Positions 11,353 to 23,100 of a stretch of DNA of 64,000 nucleotides are shown here, piece by piece. A program made the translations under genes and the position numbers. Numbering within the stretch: the first letter of the stretch is position 1; every line of letters begins with the position of its first letter. The notes under the pieces are model-generated. The model did not search any database. It saw only the letters and a program-made list of their open reading frames with translations, and had not been told where the DNA came from. The DNA is from Colias croceus. Taxonomy: Eukaryota; Arthropoda; Insecta; Lepidoptera; Pieridae. The stretch covers positions 3,534,001 through 3,598,000 of the forward strand of contig NC_059543.1 in assembly GCF_905220415.1 (NCBI RefSeq), in the 5' to 3' direction.

Positions 11353-12922
11353 TATGTAAGGAGAGACATTAAAAGGAGGTAAAAACATATACTCTCTCTA
11401 TCGATAGTATATATGTAGATAAATATATCGATATTTATCTACACCAAATATTATTTCATGCAACGTTATTTCGCCGTATAATTAAAAAAAAAACATATTG
11501 ATTAGTTGTTTATGTTCCTCTAAAACCAATAAATGAATCTTGCATTAATCGATACGCAACTATAATCAAAAAATATAACATTTGAAGCTTTTTAACATTA
11601 AAAATATTTTTCTATAAATTTTAATAACAGAAAAACAGCAAAGAAAATTTCAGCAGTTTATTTGCAATAACAATTAATGTCTGAGATGGAATTTGTATTT
11701 ACGTAATTCACTGTATTAGAGGGACAATATTTAAGTGCATAGAGCCACGTTGATCGAATGTTTTATATTGTTGAATAGTAATTTTGTAAACTCTCTAAAT
11801 TATTACTAGGTAAGAAGATATATAGGTATTATGTAGTTGTGTTCCCGCCTAAGTTTACAAGCTGTAAAATTATGTGATAGCTCGGTTATTTTACAAAGTT
11901 TTTTTTGGCAACAACAGTACCATTTTTGCGATAACCGTATTATAATGTGGTAGCTATGTTTTTTTTCGTAAGCGTTTATTTTTTATCGGCAAAATGTTCT
12001 GTCTCAGGTATTGTAAATTGCGACACTAACTAGGTCTGGCGGACGTTGCGTTGACGTCGCGATGCTTTCCCACTAAGCAAAAGCGTCTATGAGCTTCGTA
12101 ATAGGAAAGTAAGGGTAAAAAGTATTGTAATGTAAAAATGATTTCTAAGATGATACTCAAAGTATTGGACGTGTTACAAATTTGTATTTGAAAGTTATTT
12201 CCTACGGGTGTTGCTACTTCGATAGTTTGTTTTAAAGCATTCGCTTGTTTACAGTTCGATGTTTAACTAATAAAATGTAGTTAGCTTGTACTCCAGTATC
12301 CGATCATAATAATTTAGATTATAATAGCGTGTTGTTTTTGGTCTTGAAATCGGACATTATGTACCATGTATTTAAATGTAATTAACTCAGCTATGGAACT
12401 ATTAAATGGTTTTGTAGATATTTATCTATGTCGGCTATTTGTTTTAATTATATCTGTTTTACACAGGTTATCTGGTGTATATTAATTGATGTAATAAATT
12501 AAATATTGGTTCCAAGTGCCTTACGAGCAAATTATTACATTCCTACGATCATTCCACGCAAATCCTTATTTAAAAAATGTTATCGTGGCATTCATTATCC
12601 AACCTCCTGTTTAATGTGTATTATATTTATGAAATCCGTAACAATATTAATTGTTTAGACTTTATTATATGTACGTTATTATAGTTGTATTTCCAGTACT
12701 TAATTAGACTGTGATAGAATATGTTTGAAAATACTATGTTTATTTTTCTTTATCAGTTAAGACTACGTAAAAACAGTATATTACTCATTATGAATACAAA
12801 TTTGTAATAAATTCATTTTCTAACATTTTACTATTTTTTCTGTATTTTATAAATAAATAAAAGGAATCCAATTTATTTTTGTCTTTTTTTAAATACGATT
12901 ACCTTGCGATTACCATGGTAAC

Positions 12923-13130
12923 GCTGGTTGCAGAGCTTGACCGACCATCAGTGCGTACGTCAGTCGCGCTTGTCATATGTATGGAAATTCATAAAACCGT
13001 TCATAGCTAGACCGACCGACCATACGCACGCGTATTGTCATGCGCATTAGTGTCATAGTCATACAATTGTTGATGCGTATCGTCAGGACCGACGGTACGC
13101 ACTGACGGTCGGTCAAGCTCTGAAACCAGC
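12923..13130. mobile_element. 208-bp inverted-repeat MITE
   Basis: Left end GCTGGTTGCAGAGCTTGACC continuing GACCATCAGTGCGTAC; the right end is the complement of GCTGGTTTCAGAGCTTGACC continuing GACCGTCAGTGCGTAC. The arms are about 37 bp with two mismatches. No transposase and no clear target duplication. Confidence 0.7.
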
Positions 13131-13234
13131 CAAAACTTGCCCAATAAAAAGCGGGATAATTTTGTTTTTACTTGTACTTCAGAAATAAAAACACCTGTAG
13201 AATTAAATATTCTTCAGATGACCGATTTAAGTAC

Positions 13235-13445
13235 CTACCTATCCATACTAATATTATAAAAGTGAAAAGTTTGTTTGTTTGAACGCGCTAATCTCGAGAA
13301 ATACTGGTCCGATTTGAAAAATTCTTTCGATGTTAGATAGCCCATTTAAAAAGGAAGGCTATTGGCTATATATCTTCATTTCATCATCTCACTAAGACCA
13401 ATAGTTGCTGAGCACTGCGGGTAAAACCGCGGAGCACAGCTAGTA
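13235..13445. repeat. Dispersed repeat fragment
   Basis: Runs from CCATACTAATATTATAAA through GTTTGTTTGTTTGAACGCGC and CTCGAGAAATACTGG to GCGGAGCACAGCTAGTA. The layout (TTTG-rich head, 'ACTGG(T/A)CCGATTT' phrase, GC-rich tail) matches 61675-61880, so it belongs to the same broad class. Confidence 0.55.
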
Positions 13446-13772
13446 CTTAATAAAAGGGTACCCGCCAAGCGTTCAACGGACTACTTACTTTACTTATTTC
13501 TTAAGTAGTCTTACTCAGACTTACCGCATCTACAGTCTACACAAATTCCTAAAATCAATCAAGCTATTACAAACTTATTACAAAAAACAATAGCATATTA
13601 TATAAAAACTTTTTAATTCTTGCGTTTCAAACTGGCTGATAAAAATAAACAAAGACTATTTGAATCAATTTTTTTTTTCATAATTCATTTGTTCTAAACT
13701 ATCAAATGTACATTCTGTCATTTAGCTTGAAACATCTGTACATGATTTGAGTATCGTTTAATTTAAATAAAA

Positions 13773-16700
13773 ATGGCTCCGATACGATACAGCTTACATT
13801 ATGAAGACTATTCAGAACATTTGATGTCAAGATTTGGAAAGCTATTGCAAATGCAAGCCTTAGTGGATATGACGCTTATGTGTAGTTCACATACTCTTCG
13901 TGTTCACAAAGCTGTTTTGGCAGCAAGTAGTGCATACTTTCAAGTGAGTAGGTAATTCCTAGTGTCCATAGTTAACTTACTTCCCCATATTTAATATTTT
14001 CAATTCTAATAAAAGCACTACTCTAGGACGTGTTACAAAAACAAACAGGAGAACCGCTAATCATATTAAAAATGAGATTTGGTGTAATGAAATGCCTTGT
14101 AGAATTTATGTATTGTGGCAAGACTCAATGCCCTGAAGAAAATTTGGATGAGTTGGTATCTGCAGCACAGTTTCTTAAAATAAAGGGTTTGTCGAAAGTC
14201 ACTAAAGAAGGCCTTGGAATTACAAGCACCAGTAAGAAATTAAGTAAACCAAGAATTTTTCTTATAATCATATTACCTTATTAAATTTTTTGTTTATGTT
14301 GAAGGTGAATTACCCGTGTTTACCCCACCAGTGGTAATTAATCGACCGCCTCAGTCGTTGATTGATTTACATTCTCAGGTAATAAAAGTACCTCTACCTA
14401 AGTACCTAACGCAAAGTAGGTAACAGTTTTTTTTTAATTACTACATATATAAATTAATAATTAACCAAAACATTTTTTAGGACAACGTTGACAAGGCATT
14501 GAATTCGATACCAACTACTATCCCGACTGGTGAAAATCGGACTACCGCTAATGTAATGAGTTCTTTTATAAAATTAAAGTAACTAGGGTCATTGCGCCTG
14601 TTCGCGTCCATGTGCCTATTCGCGTCCATTTTGCGGATATCTTTTAGAAAATTCACGAAAATAAGTATAATTTATGTAAAATTGTAATAAGAAAAATTAC
14701 CGATAATACCTCAATGTATAAGAGATATGCACACATATTCAAAATATGCCTGTGCACCGCCTATCCTATTTAAAAAAAAATATTTAATTTTGGCTATAAA
14801 ACGAGAGAGCTAAAACGCGCGGGATTTTGAGAAAAAAAATAGTGCGCAGCGTTGCGTTTGACGGTAAGTATCTTATTGTTAAATGTGAATTTTTGAATAT
14901 GTAACTGTTTCTTTACTTTGTTAACAAAACATGGAATAGTATGGATTATAATTAAGCTTATTTATTTTACAATTAATAGCTAAAATAAGGTGGACGCGAA
15001 TTACTACACCAAATTTCTACAACTTCCATTTTGCGTCCACGGTGGTCGCAAACTAGACCTATAGGGCATAACAATAGAACATATTGCGTCCACATTGTTT
15101 TTCATTATGTAGCAATGAATTTTTTGTTAAAATATGTAATTTAAAATAGATTGTAAATTTTTGATGAAGAGTTCATGTTGATAATTTGAATTTTCATTCA
15201 AATTAGTAAAATTGTATGCTATTTTTTCATTTTAAAATGGGTATTCTAAGAATGAGACTAGTAAGTAGTATCTTTGAGAATGAGAGTCTTTGTTTTTTGT
15301 TAATTTTTAGTTCTATTAATGATGAGAAGATAAATATAAAAAAGTTTTTCCAGTTTCCTTACAGTGAATTATATTAATAATTATGTTGATTTTAGTTCCG
15401 AACCTCAAAGAAAAAACCGGAATCCTTGTAAAGTGATCCACTTTGATATCCGTCCGTATATGTATGTCCGTCTGCCGGTCTGTCTTTCTGTCAAGACCCT
15501 TTTTCTCGTGGAGGTATCAAGCTGAAATTTATATTGAATACTCAAGTCTACGGTGCCTTGAAGCAGTCAAAAAATCAAACTTATAAGCCAAAGCAATCAA
15601 AAGATACAGCCGTTTATGCTGCAAATTTTCGCAAATTTCGACATTTGCAAGGGAATCAAAACCTACGTGAACACAGACACTTGAAGTTTGATATGAAGCA
15701 ACTTCTTATATAGCACAAATAAGGGAAACATTGAAAAAAGAATCATTTACAGTTAAAACATATGAAAAAAAAACAGGTTAATAAGGAACCCTCGGTGTAC
15801 GAGTTCCACTCGCATTTGGCCAGTTTTTATTAAATAACTATATTCGTAAATAAATAATTTATTAAAATCTCATTTTTATTTGCATTTATCTGATAAAATA
15901 TCACCCAATACACTCTTAATTCCTTTTCTAAGCTGGTGGACGCGAACTGGTCCACGGGTGGACGCAAACTGGAATTTTTGGACGCGAACTGGGTAAAACG
16001 CCTAATTCTGCTATTTGTCTAGATAAATAAAAACCACATGATTTTTTCAAGACAATTGAAAGTAAATCTTAAAATAGACTATGTAATGAACACGTTACAT
16101 AAAATTTGCGTTGAAATTTGTACTGGAACATTTTTATTTTCTCCTTCAAACTTTCCAACTGCACTAAGTGGACGCGAACTGGCGCAATGACCCTATATTT
16201 TAAATTAAAGGAAAGTTATTTGGTTGATCAATGATCATGACTCCCAACCTTACAGGACACTGTTGTGCGCATACCATTTGATATCGAAAACAAAGGCATT
16301 AACGGCGGAGATTTTGATTTGCGATCGGTCCGCCCGCGAAGAGGTCGCCCTAGTTTTCGTGTAAGAAATGTAGCTAATTATTTAGAAACCATATAGACCG
16401 TAGAATTTAGTCATGGAATTTTAAATCACTTACCTTATACCTATATCCATAATTGAAACTATTTCGTGAATGCAACTATTCTAATTGGTAAAAGTAAAAC
16501 GATGTAGAAAAGGAAATAACATCGTTGAAAATTGTTCATAATAATAATAAAAAGAATTTAAGAATTTTCATCGTAATAATAATAATATCTACTTACTTAT
16601 TTCTCAAACAAAGCATTTATAAAATATAATATTTCACAATACATCATACAACTCATAATTTGGGACCTAGTTGTAAAAATTAAGAACCCTTTTAATAATG

Positions 16701-18505
16701 AAATTCAATATAAAAATATAGTCTGGCGCTTGGGATGGAAGTGGCGTCCTAGGCCGAGCTGCGGAAAGAGCTTTACTTCGACGTGAGCAGGATTCGCGAA
16801 AAGCTATCCACCATTTAAAAAGTTTACAGAGCCGACAAATGCAGGTACTCCTTAATTCATAATATAATTCGCACTTTGCACTAAAAAAATTACAAATCTA
16901 TTTTTTACAACTAAATCTTTTTTATAGGACTACATGGACAGAACATTATCCCAAGCTGTAAACAGTATATGCGAACCGGAATCAAATTCAAACAGCTACT
17001 TGAATATGGATAGTGATCTCATGTATATGGATCAAACTACCTCTTCCAATGTCCTGGATCCAACAATATCATTTTCTAAAGAAAACTCGTTAGGGAATGA
17101 AACCATCACCTCCAGCTACACTACAACTACAAGTGACACAAACAAAAATAATAATGAAATAAGTTCAGCCATGTCGCAGTATGTAAATGCGCTAAAGAGT
17201 GCTGGACTTCCAACAGATCTACCTATCCTCTTTGAGTCGGGTGACGGGTCTTACATAAACGTTAACGAACAAGTTCTTTTGGACATGGTTCAAAGCAGTG
17301 AAATACAATACGAAGTCATTGAACAACCTAACATTATTGAAAAGGTTGCTGACCCAAGTGAAATTAAAAGCATTGATGATTTATCAAAATCTATAGAGCG
17401 AGGCGAAATGCTTATAGGCTCCAACAATTATACGTCAAATAGTAATTTTGATAAAAATAACATTGGTCATGACGATGCAATAAACACTTTGAACGCTTTG
17501 TTACCTGATGGTTTAGAATCATTCAACGAACAACAAAACTATGTGGTTTTGGACAGTGGCCTTCGAAATGGAACTAATAGTATTGACAACGAAAGCACAA
17601 ATGATTTTTCATGTATCGAAAACGATATGCAGTACTTTACTAAATCTATGAGTGAAGATGTAAAAAAATATTATCAAGACCAACAGCTCAACGATCATAG
17701 AGGGGTAGATCAACTGTGTCCAGTGAGCAGTTCTTTAGATACAAGTTTTAGTATGTCTTTATTAGACACAAAAGGTTCTCAGTTGGGTGAAGGCATGTCC
17801 CAACAATATAATCCTTTAAGTTCAGAAAGAAACGAAGATTGTTATGACTTCAGTTTGCAGCTAACAGAATCCACACACTTTAAAGAAGATGAAATAGATT
17901 GTTTAATTTCTGCACCGAAGCAATCTAATGATACAGATAGATTTAATCATAATGAAAGAACTCAGGAACAAGACGAAATAATGAAAGACTTAATGGATTT
18001 AGAGAGCAATATTAACGATGTTCAAAACGATTCGAGTGAAATTAATATAGAGCAAAATAACTCAAATAATAACGTTGATTTCGAAAATATGAAATGTGTG
18101 TTTAATGAGGAAAACAGGGAAACAAATACAGCGATTGATTCTATAAGCGATAAAAATGAGTTTACTGGAACTATTCCCGCTGATTTAGAATGGGATAAAG
18201 ATACAATTGAAGATAATATTGAGTCATTGCCACTGAAAAATGATGAAATGAATAGTGGTAATGACCCTGAAACTTTAAAACGTGCTACAAATGAGTGGAC
18301 AGATAAAAATACAGCAGAGGAAGAGCGTCGTGACATATGCCCAACATTAGACGAGAATATACCTTTTGCTGTTGGTTTACTCCCATTAAAAGCGCAAAAG
18401 CAAAGAGAGGGCTCAGATATATGTAAAAAAAGAATGAATGAAGATGATTTAAGTAGCGTTGATGCAAAATGTTTAAAGCGCAAAGTAAAACACAAAATTA
18501 TGTAA
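13773..18505 (+). CDS. BTB/POZ protein with AT-hook-like motif and acidic C-terminus, unnamed
   Basis: Seven exons join in frame: 13773-13943, 14027-14231, 14305-14378, 14481-14552, 16256-16360, 16722-16844 and 16928-18505, giving about 775 residues. Exons 1-2 encode a BTB fold (LVDMTLMC, LRVHKAVLAASSAYFQ, LVEFMYCGKTQCPEENLDEL). BTB domains of this kind dimerise and usually sit on chromatin proteins. Exon 5 has VRPRRGRPSFR, an AT-hook-like core (RGRP) that may bind the DNA minor groove. Exon 6 looks helical and charged. The last exon (525 residues) is Asn/Ser/Asp/Glu-rich and probably disordered, ending in a basic KCLKRKVKHKIM tail. No zinc finger is visible, which is unusual for insect BTB chromatin factors. 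The start is the only ATG placed before the BTB fold. A nuclear role is inferred. I do not recognise an orthologue. Confidence 0.85.
14586..16193. mobile_element. TA-flanked inverted-repeat element with GGACGCGAA iterons, copy 1
   Basis: Flanked by TA on both sides. The termini are perfect inverted repeats, GGGTCATTGCGCC and GGCGCAATGACCC. The motif GTGGACGC(G/A)AA, on either strand, occurs about nine times: near both ends, around 14990-15090 and in a cluster at 15935-15995. No transposase frame. It sits in intron 4 of the BTB gene. A second copy in opposite orientation is at 48380-50114. The TA duplication and size suggest a nonautonomous Tc1/mariner-like element. Confidence 0.8.
15390..15836 (-). 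repeat. CCGGCCAA-type repeat nested inside the GGACGCGAA element, copy 1
   Basis: Reading on the minus strand, it starts ACTGGCCAAATGCGAGTGG and ends GGTTCGGAAC. It also holds GTCCGTCTGCCGGTCTGTC. It is a diverged member of the family at 41580-42158, inserted at the same position as in the other composite copy (48742-49205). Confidence 0.7.
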
Positions 18506-18542
18506 TGGTAATTAAAATATAATTAATAATAAGGGATTGTGC

Positions 18543-18548
18543 AATAAA
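18543..18548 (+). terminator. Poly(A) signal of the BTB gene
   Basis: AATAAA 38 bases after the TAA stop, the first in the 3' region. A very short 3' UTR would result. Confidence 0.5.
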
Positions 18549-18649
18549 TGACAATTAAGAATTAAAATCTTGGACTTATCTTTATTTCATTGCCGCGCCG
18601 TTTTTATCTATAGGTACATATATTTATGCTTTATTTATGTAATATATAA

Positions 18650-18975
18650 AATCGTAGGATTCAAAACTTCACATTTAATATTTTTTTTAGAATAGTTGGA
18701 GCGTGATCAGTAGATGCCAAAGTCAAAAATTTCCAAAAAAGTTTATAGCATTTTTGTGTTTGCTGTAGTTATGTATGTCCGGGCTAACTAAACACTAAAC
18801 TCAAAAAGTACTGTTACTTCAAATTTTTGGTATAGAGCTAGCTTGAAACCTGAGGAAGGCCACAGGATATTTTATCCCACGGGAACGGAACTATGCGGAT
18901 TTTTCTTTGACTACGAGGTCGAAGCCGATGGCGAAAAGCTACTGTTTCAGCAATTATTGCAAAAACGCTCTCCTA
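18650..18975. repeat. Dispersed repeat, same family as 890-1190
   Basis: Starts AATCGTAGGATTCAAAAC and includes CCCACGGGAACGGAACTATG then GCGGATTTTTCTTTGA and GAAGCCGATGGCGAAAAGC. The last part is a decayed version of the tail seen cleanly at 61800-61880. Confidence 0.6.
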
Positions 18976-19159
18976 GCGGAATCTTGAATAGTAGTAAGAA
19001 GTCATTTTATATCGCAATTTCACTGTGTTTTTCTTATAAATTTATAATGTGTATAAATTTATAATATATGTGTTTTTCTTTTCAATTTGTTCTTAGTTTT
19101 TATATCTAAGTTTTTCATGTGTGATGAATTAAATGTCTTTTCTTTCTAATCTCTATAAT

Positions 19160-19317
19160 CAGGGGCGTAGCTACCGCCGTATCTGCCGTATCAATTATAC
19201 GGGGCCCCCGCGCCAAGGGGGCCCCCAACATGCGCTTTTGTGAGAAATCTTTACCCTTCCTAAGGGCCCCCAAACAAATTTTTATACGGGGCCCCGCCAA
19301 GGCACGCTATGCTTCTG
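19160..19317. mobile_element. 158-bp hAT-type MITE with perfect 8-bp target duplication
   Basis: Left end CAGGGGCGTAGCTACCG; right end is the complement of CAGAAGCATAGCGTGCC. The 8-bp duplication TCTATAAT is present at 19152-19159 and 19318-19325. The interior is GC-rich (GGGGCCCCCGCGCCAAGG). It lies between the convergent 3' ends of the BTB gene and Contactin. Confidence 0.8.
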
Positions 19318-19402
19318 TCTATAATCCAGTAAGAAATGAATGGTTCATCTTGTTTTAATAAAATACGCTTTTGATTCAAACACTTGTACTGTATTTAAAA
19401 AG

Positions 19403-19408
19403 TTTATT
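19403..19408 (-). terminator. Candidate distal poly(A) signal for Contactin
   Basis: TTTATT on the plus strand (AATAAA on the minus strand), about 780 bases beyond the Contactin stop. Others lie nearer (for example 19448-19453), so the true 3' end is open. The interval 19326-20187 holds no coding sequence and is probably mostly 3' UTR. Confidence 0.3.
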
Positions 19409-20187
19409 AAAAATAAAAGATTTTACATGATAACAATGATAAGGCAATTTATTATAGACTACAAATAGGTTTAAGCCTTAAAATTGCTATATATTGCAGT
19501 TACAAAAATTTTCTTTGCAAATTCATACTTTTATTTAAGAACCCTTTAAAAATTTAAGTTCTTGAGAGAGATTACAAACAGTCTTTTAGAGCAGATGATG
19601 ATAATACTTGGACCGATTTATTGATTATAAACATATATGTATATACCCATATTACAAATTAAAAAATAAAAAGCACTGCATAAAAATAGCAAATTAAAAA
19701 TATAAGTTACAATTATAACTGTCTGTTAAAATGTATTTCATAGTTGAATAGAATATTTTGTACTACATATCCAAACTGTTACCTATATATACACATAAAC
19801 TACTCTTAAAGAACAATGGCTCGGATTCACATTACATACAAATTAATTATTCTTACGACTATGAGATTCGTCCAGTGATATGATTCTTACAGACAAACAT
19901 CTACACGTAAATACTTGTTTAAACATCTCTTTATTAATTATTGTCGATACGGATAAAATAAAAGTGTGTAATACTAATAAGTTAATAGTTAATAAACAAT
20001 ATTAAAAAAAAAACTTTTGTAAAAAATATGTGATGTAAAGCAAAAAAATACAAAAAAAGTAAAATGGCCGGATATTTATCACCACGCAAAAAAAAATGCG
20101 AAGTTTGCTTTACTTACAAGTGTAAAAGTATAATAAAAATAAGCTGGATTTTTATTCTAATGTCACTAACTTATGAAAATCTTAAAA

Positions 20188-23100
20188 TCACAATACTTTG
20201 AAATAGACAGATACAATTATCAATAAAATAGGTTTGTAGAGTGTGTTTGAGGTGGCTGATGACTTAACATAATAGCCGTAAGAGTCGCTATGATAGTCTC
20301 CCATTTGGAAAGTAATGGCTGGTGAGGACATTCTGCCATCTCCGCCATTAGAGTAGGCTAACACTCGAAGGTTATACGTCTTGCCGGGTGTGAGGTGCGT
20401 GACATACGCTTCAAGCTTATGATCCACGGGCACTAATGTATCGTTTGCCGCACTCATATCCTGATCTATTTCCCAAACTCGCACCTGAAAAGAACATTAA
20501 ATACATTATAGTCAGATTTGGATAAAACAATACGTACCATACATTTGTTGCAAGCTTTAAAAAAATGCATACCTTATATCCTAGGAGAGGTTCCTCTTCA
20601 GATGTAGGTTGCACATATCTCCATACAACACGCACTGTGCTGGGGTTCACGGCCCACACGTTCACAGACGCTGGCGGCTTTTGTGGCGCCTTGCGGTACG
20701 TGCGCTCCAAGAATTTCTCACTTTCAGGACCTTCTCCAGCAGAGTTAAACGCCATTACCTAAAAAGGTATAATATTATTAATTAATAACTCAATAGAATC
20801 ACAAAGAATCTATCTGAATAACTCAAAAGAAGAAAAAATACTATTTACCTTCACATAGTAATAAGTGTCAGGTTGAAGGCCCACAATAAGGGCCCAGTTG
20901 CGAGTAGTTCTAGACAAATAATATATACATTCTTCTTCCTTATTTGCTTTCTTCCAATATTTGAGGCGATGGCCGATTAATTTGCCTCGTAATCTGTCAC
21001 GAGACTGGTCAATAGGATTCCAGGTGACATTCAGAGCTGTAGAGTTAAACGATCTTGAAGATACCTGTTGTGGCGCAACTTGTGGCATATCTTCAGCTGA
21101 ATATATGGTGACCACCTCACTCTCTGGTCCTGCACCCATATCGTTAAACGCTTGTACTTTAACATTGTATGGCGTAAAGAAATAATCGATTGCTACATGT
21201 ACAACGTGCATGCCTACATTACCATACTCTTTGAGCAAAAGCGATTGATATTCTACCTCAGATCCATTTCGTCGCCAGAATATTTTGTAGTGGATTCCAG
21301 GTCCATTTTGTTGAGATGGATGTAGAGGCGTCCATGTTATCGTTAGATCACCAATTTTTCCACCACCACCTCCGACATTACTTGGAGCACGATCGGGTTT
21401 ATCGGCTTGGGTTGAGAATTGTGGACTCGGGGAAGAAGGTTCGCCAATACCTAAACTATTTACTGCTTGCACCCTAAACTCATATACAGACCAAGGCATC
21501 AGAGTCGTGGAAATAACTGCACGTTTACGGCCATTGTATCTATCGATTTCCATTACGTTCACAACATTATCGTTAATAATATACCATGAGGAATTCCACT
21601 GGGTACGTCCCGTAATGACGTAACTAGTGATTGGCCGCCCATTGGGATTACTATCGGTCCATTCAAGCGTAAGTGAAGATCTTTGTATATTCAAAACTTG
21701 TAAGCCACCAGCGGGACCAGGAGGGCCTTCGATGCGTAATTGTGTACGAGAAGAAATCCGCCCAATTGCGGATTTTACTATACACTCATATTCGCCGACA
21801 TCAGAAAGACTGACGTCATAAATCGTCATTTCTCCGCCATCTATTTTGATTCTTTTATCGGCAAAGAAATCGGACGCATCCTTCATGCGTATTCCATTAT
21901 GGTTCCACAAATATGCAGTGTCCAGTAAAGCGTCAATATCGGCACTACAATGCAAAAATACAATTCGACCAACTTGTGTTGTTATTCGTGGTGGCAACTT
22001 TTCGATGAAACGTGGCGCTCTCAAAACAATAAGTCGGCCTCTACTCTCATCTGTTCCATATTGATTTTTTGCAACACATGTATACACTCCTTCATCATCT
22101 CGGGAAAGTTGCCGAATGATAAGATTTCCAGTTTCAGTGATGAATCTTTTCCCTCCAGCTCCTATGACAATATTATCTTTTTTCCAAGTAAATGTTGGTT
22201 TAGGTGCAGCTTCTGGGTAACATTTAAGAGTGACATTGCCACCTTCTGAACCATAAGTTTCTGGCTCTAATGGATGTTTTTTGAAGGATGGTTTCAATGA
22301 GAGTACTCTTAACTGCCCAGAGGAATATCTAGCTGTTAACTGATTCTTTGCCTCACACTGGTACATGCCTGGATCTCTAGTTGGATCCAAATATTTTATA
22401 ATTAAGACATTATCTTGTATCACATACCTATCCCGATCTTCTACAGCTAAATTGTCCATTGAGAGTTTCTCTCCATTTTTCCACCAAGTATAATTGACAT
22501 CTGGAATTCCAAATGCCTCACAATTCCAATGTAAGTCACCTTTATTATCCATATGCTTATCAGCAAGAGGGATTGTGAAATTTGGTTCAGCTTGTACCTT
22601 TAAGAATACACTATTTAATATGTGTGCTCTGTCATTACGCACATCACAAATATATTCACCTTCATCCTCCACTCCTACATGAGGTATAGTTAAAACTCTG
22701 TCAAAATTGCTCAAATATGCTTTTTTAGGCATGTTCCCATTCTTCCTTGTCCAATTGTATGATGGTACTGGATATCCAAAAGATACACATTCTAATCTCA
22801 CTTCTTGACCTACAACTGGAGCTTCTGGGAAAACCTTGGGGAAATTGTTAGGAAATTTCAACTGTTGATAATCAGAATGTGGATAAACAAGAAGTTGAAA
22901 GAATGGACCATTCCTTCCAGCATCTGACACTTTGCTCATGACATTGCAACTGTAATTTCCTCTGTCAATGGTTTCTAATGCAGAGAAGTACAAACCACCA
23001 TCATAAGAAACAAACACTCTCCTATCTTCTTCTACAAGATTAGGGAAATAGTTACGAGCCCATAGGAAATTAACAGAGGGATAATATGAAGGTGGATCAC

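Larger units (their letters stand above)
10335..13772 (+). other. 3' untranslated and intergenic region between the ADAM10-family gene and the BTB gene
   Basis: AT-rich. Several AATAAA candidates follow the stop codon (11012, 11164, 12493, 12806, 12852), so the 3' UTR may be about 0.7 or up to 2.5 kb. It also holds a hairpin-tail repeat (11222-11352), a MITE (12923-13130) and a dispersed repeat (13235-13445). No further coding sequence is seen. The BTB start lies just after a TA-rich stretch. Confidence 0.55.

Noticed and set aside
18022..18495. 157-codon minus-strand frame opposite the BTB last exon
   Set aside because: Antisense shadow; low-complexity Ser/Phe reading of an Asn/Glu-rich exon.
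20810..20848. Continuation of the long Contactin frame past 20849
   Set aside because: GTAAAT at 20848-20843 is a donor, and the next exon restores the FNIII sequence (VMAFNSAGEGPES).
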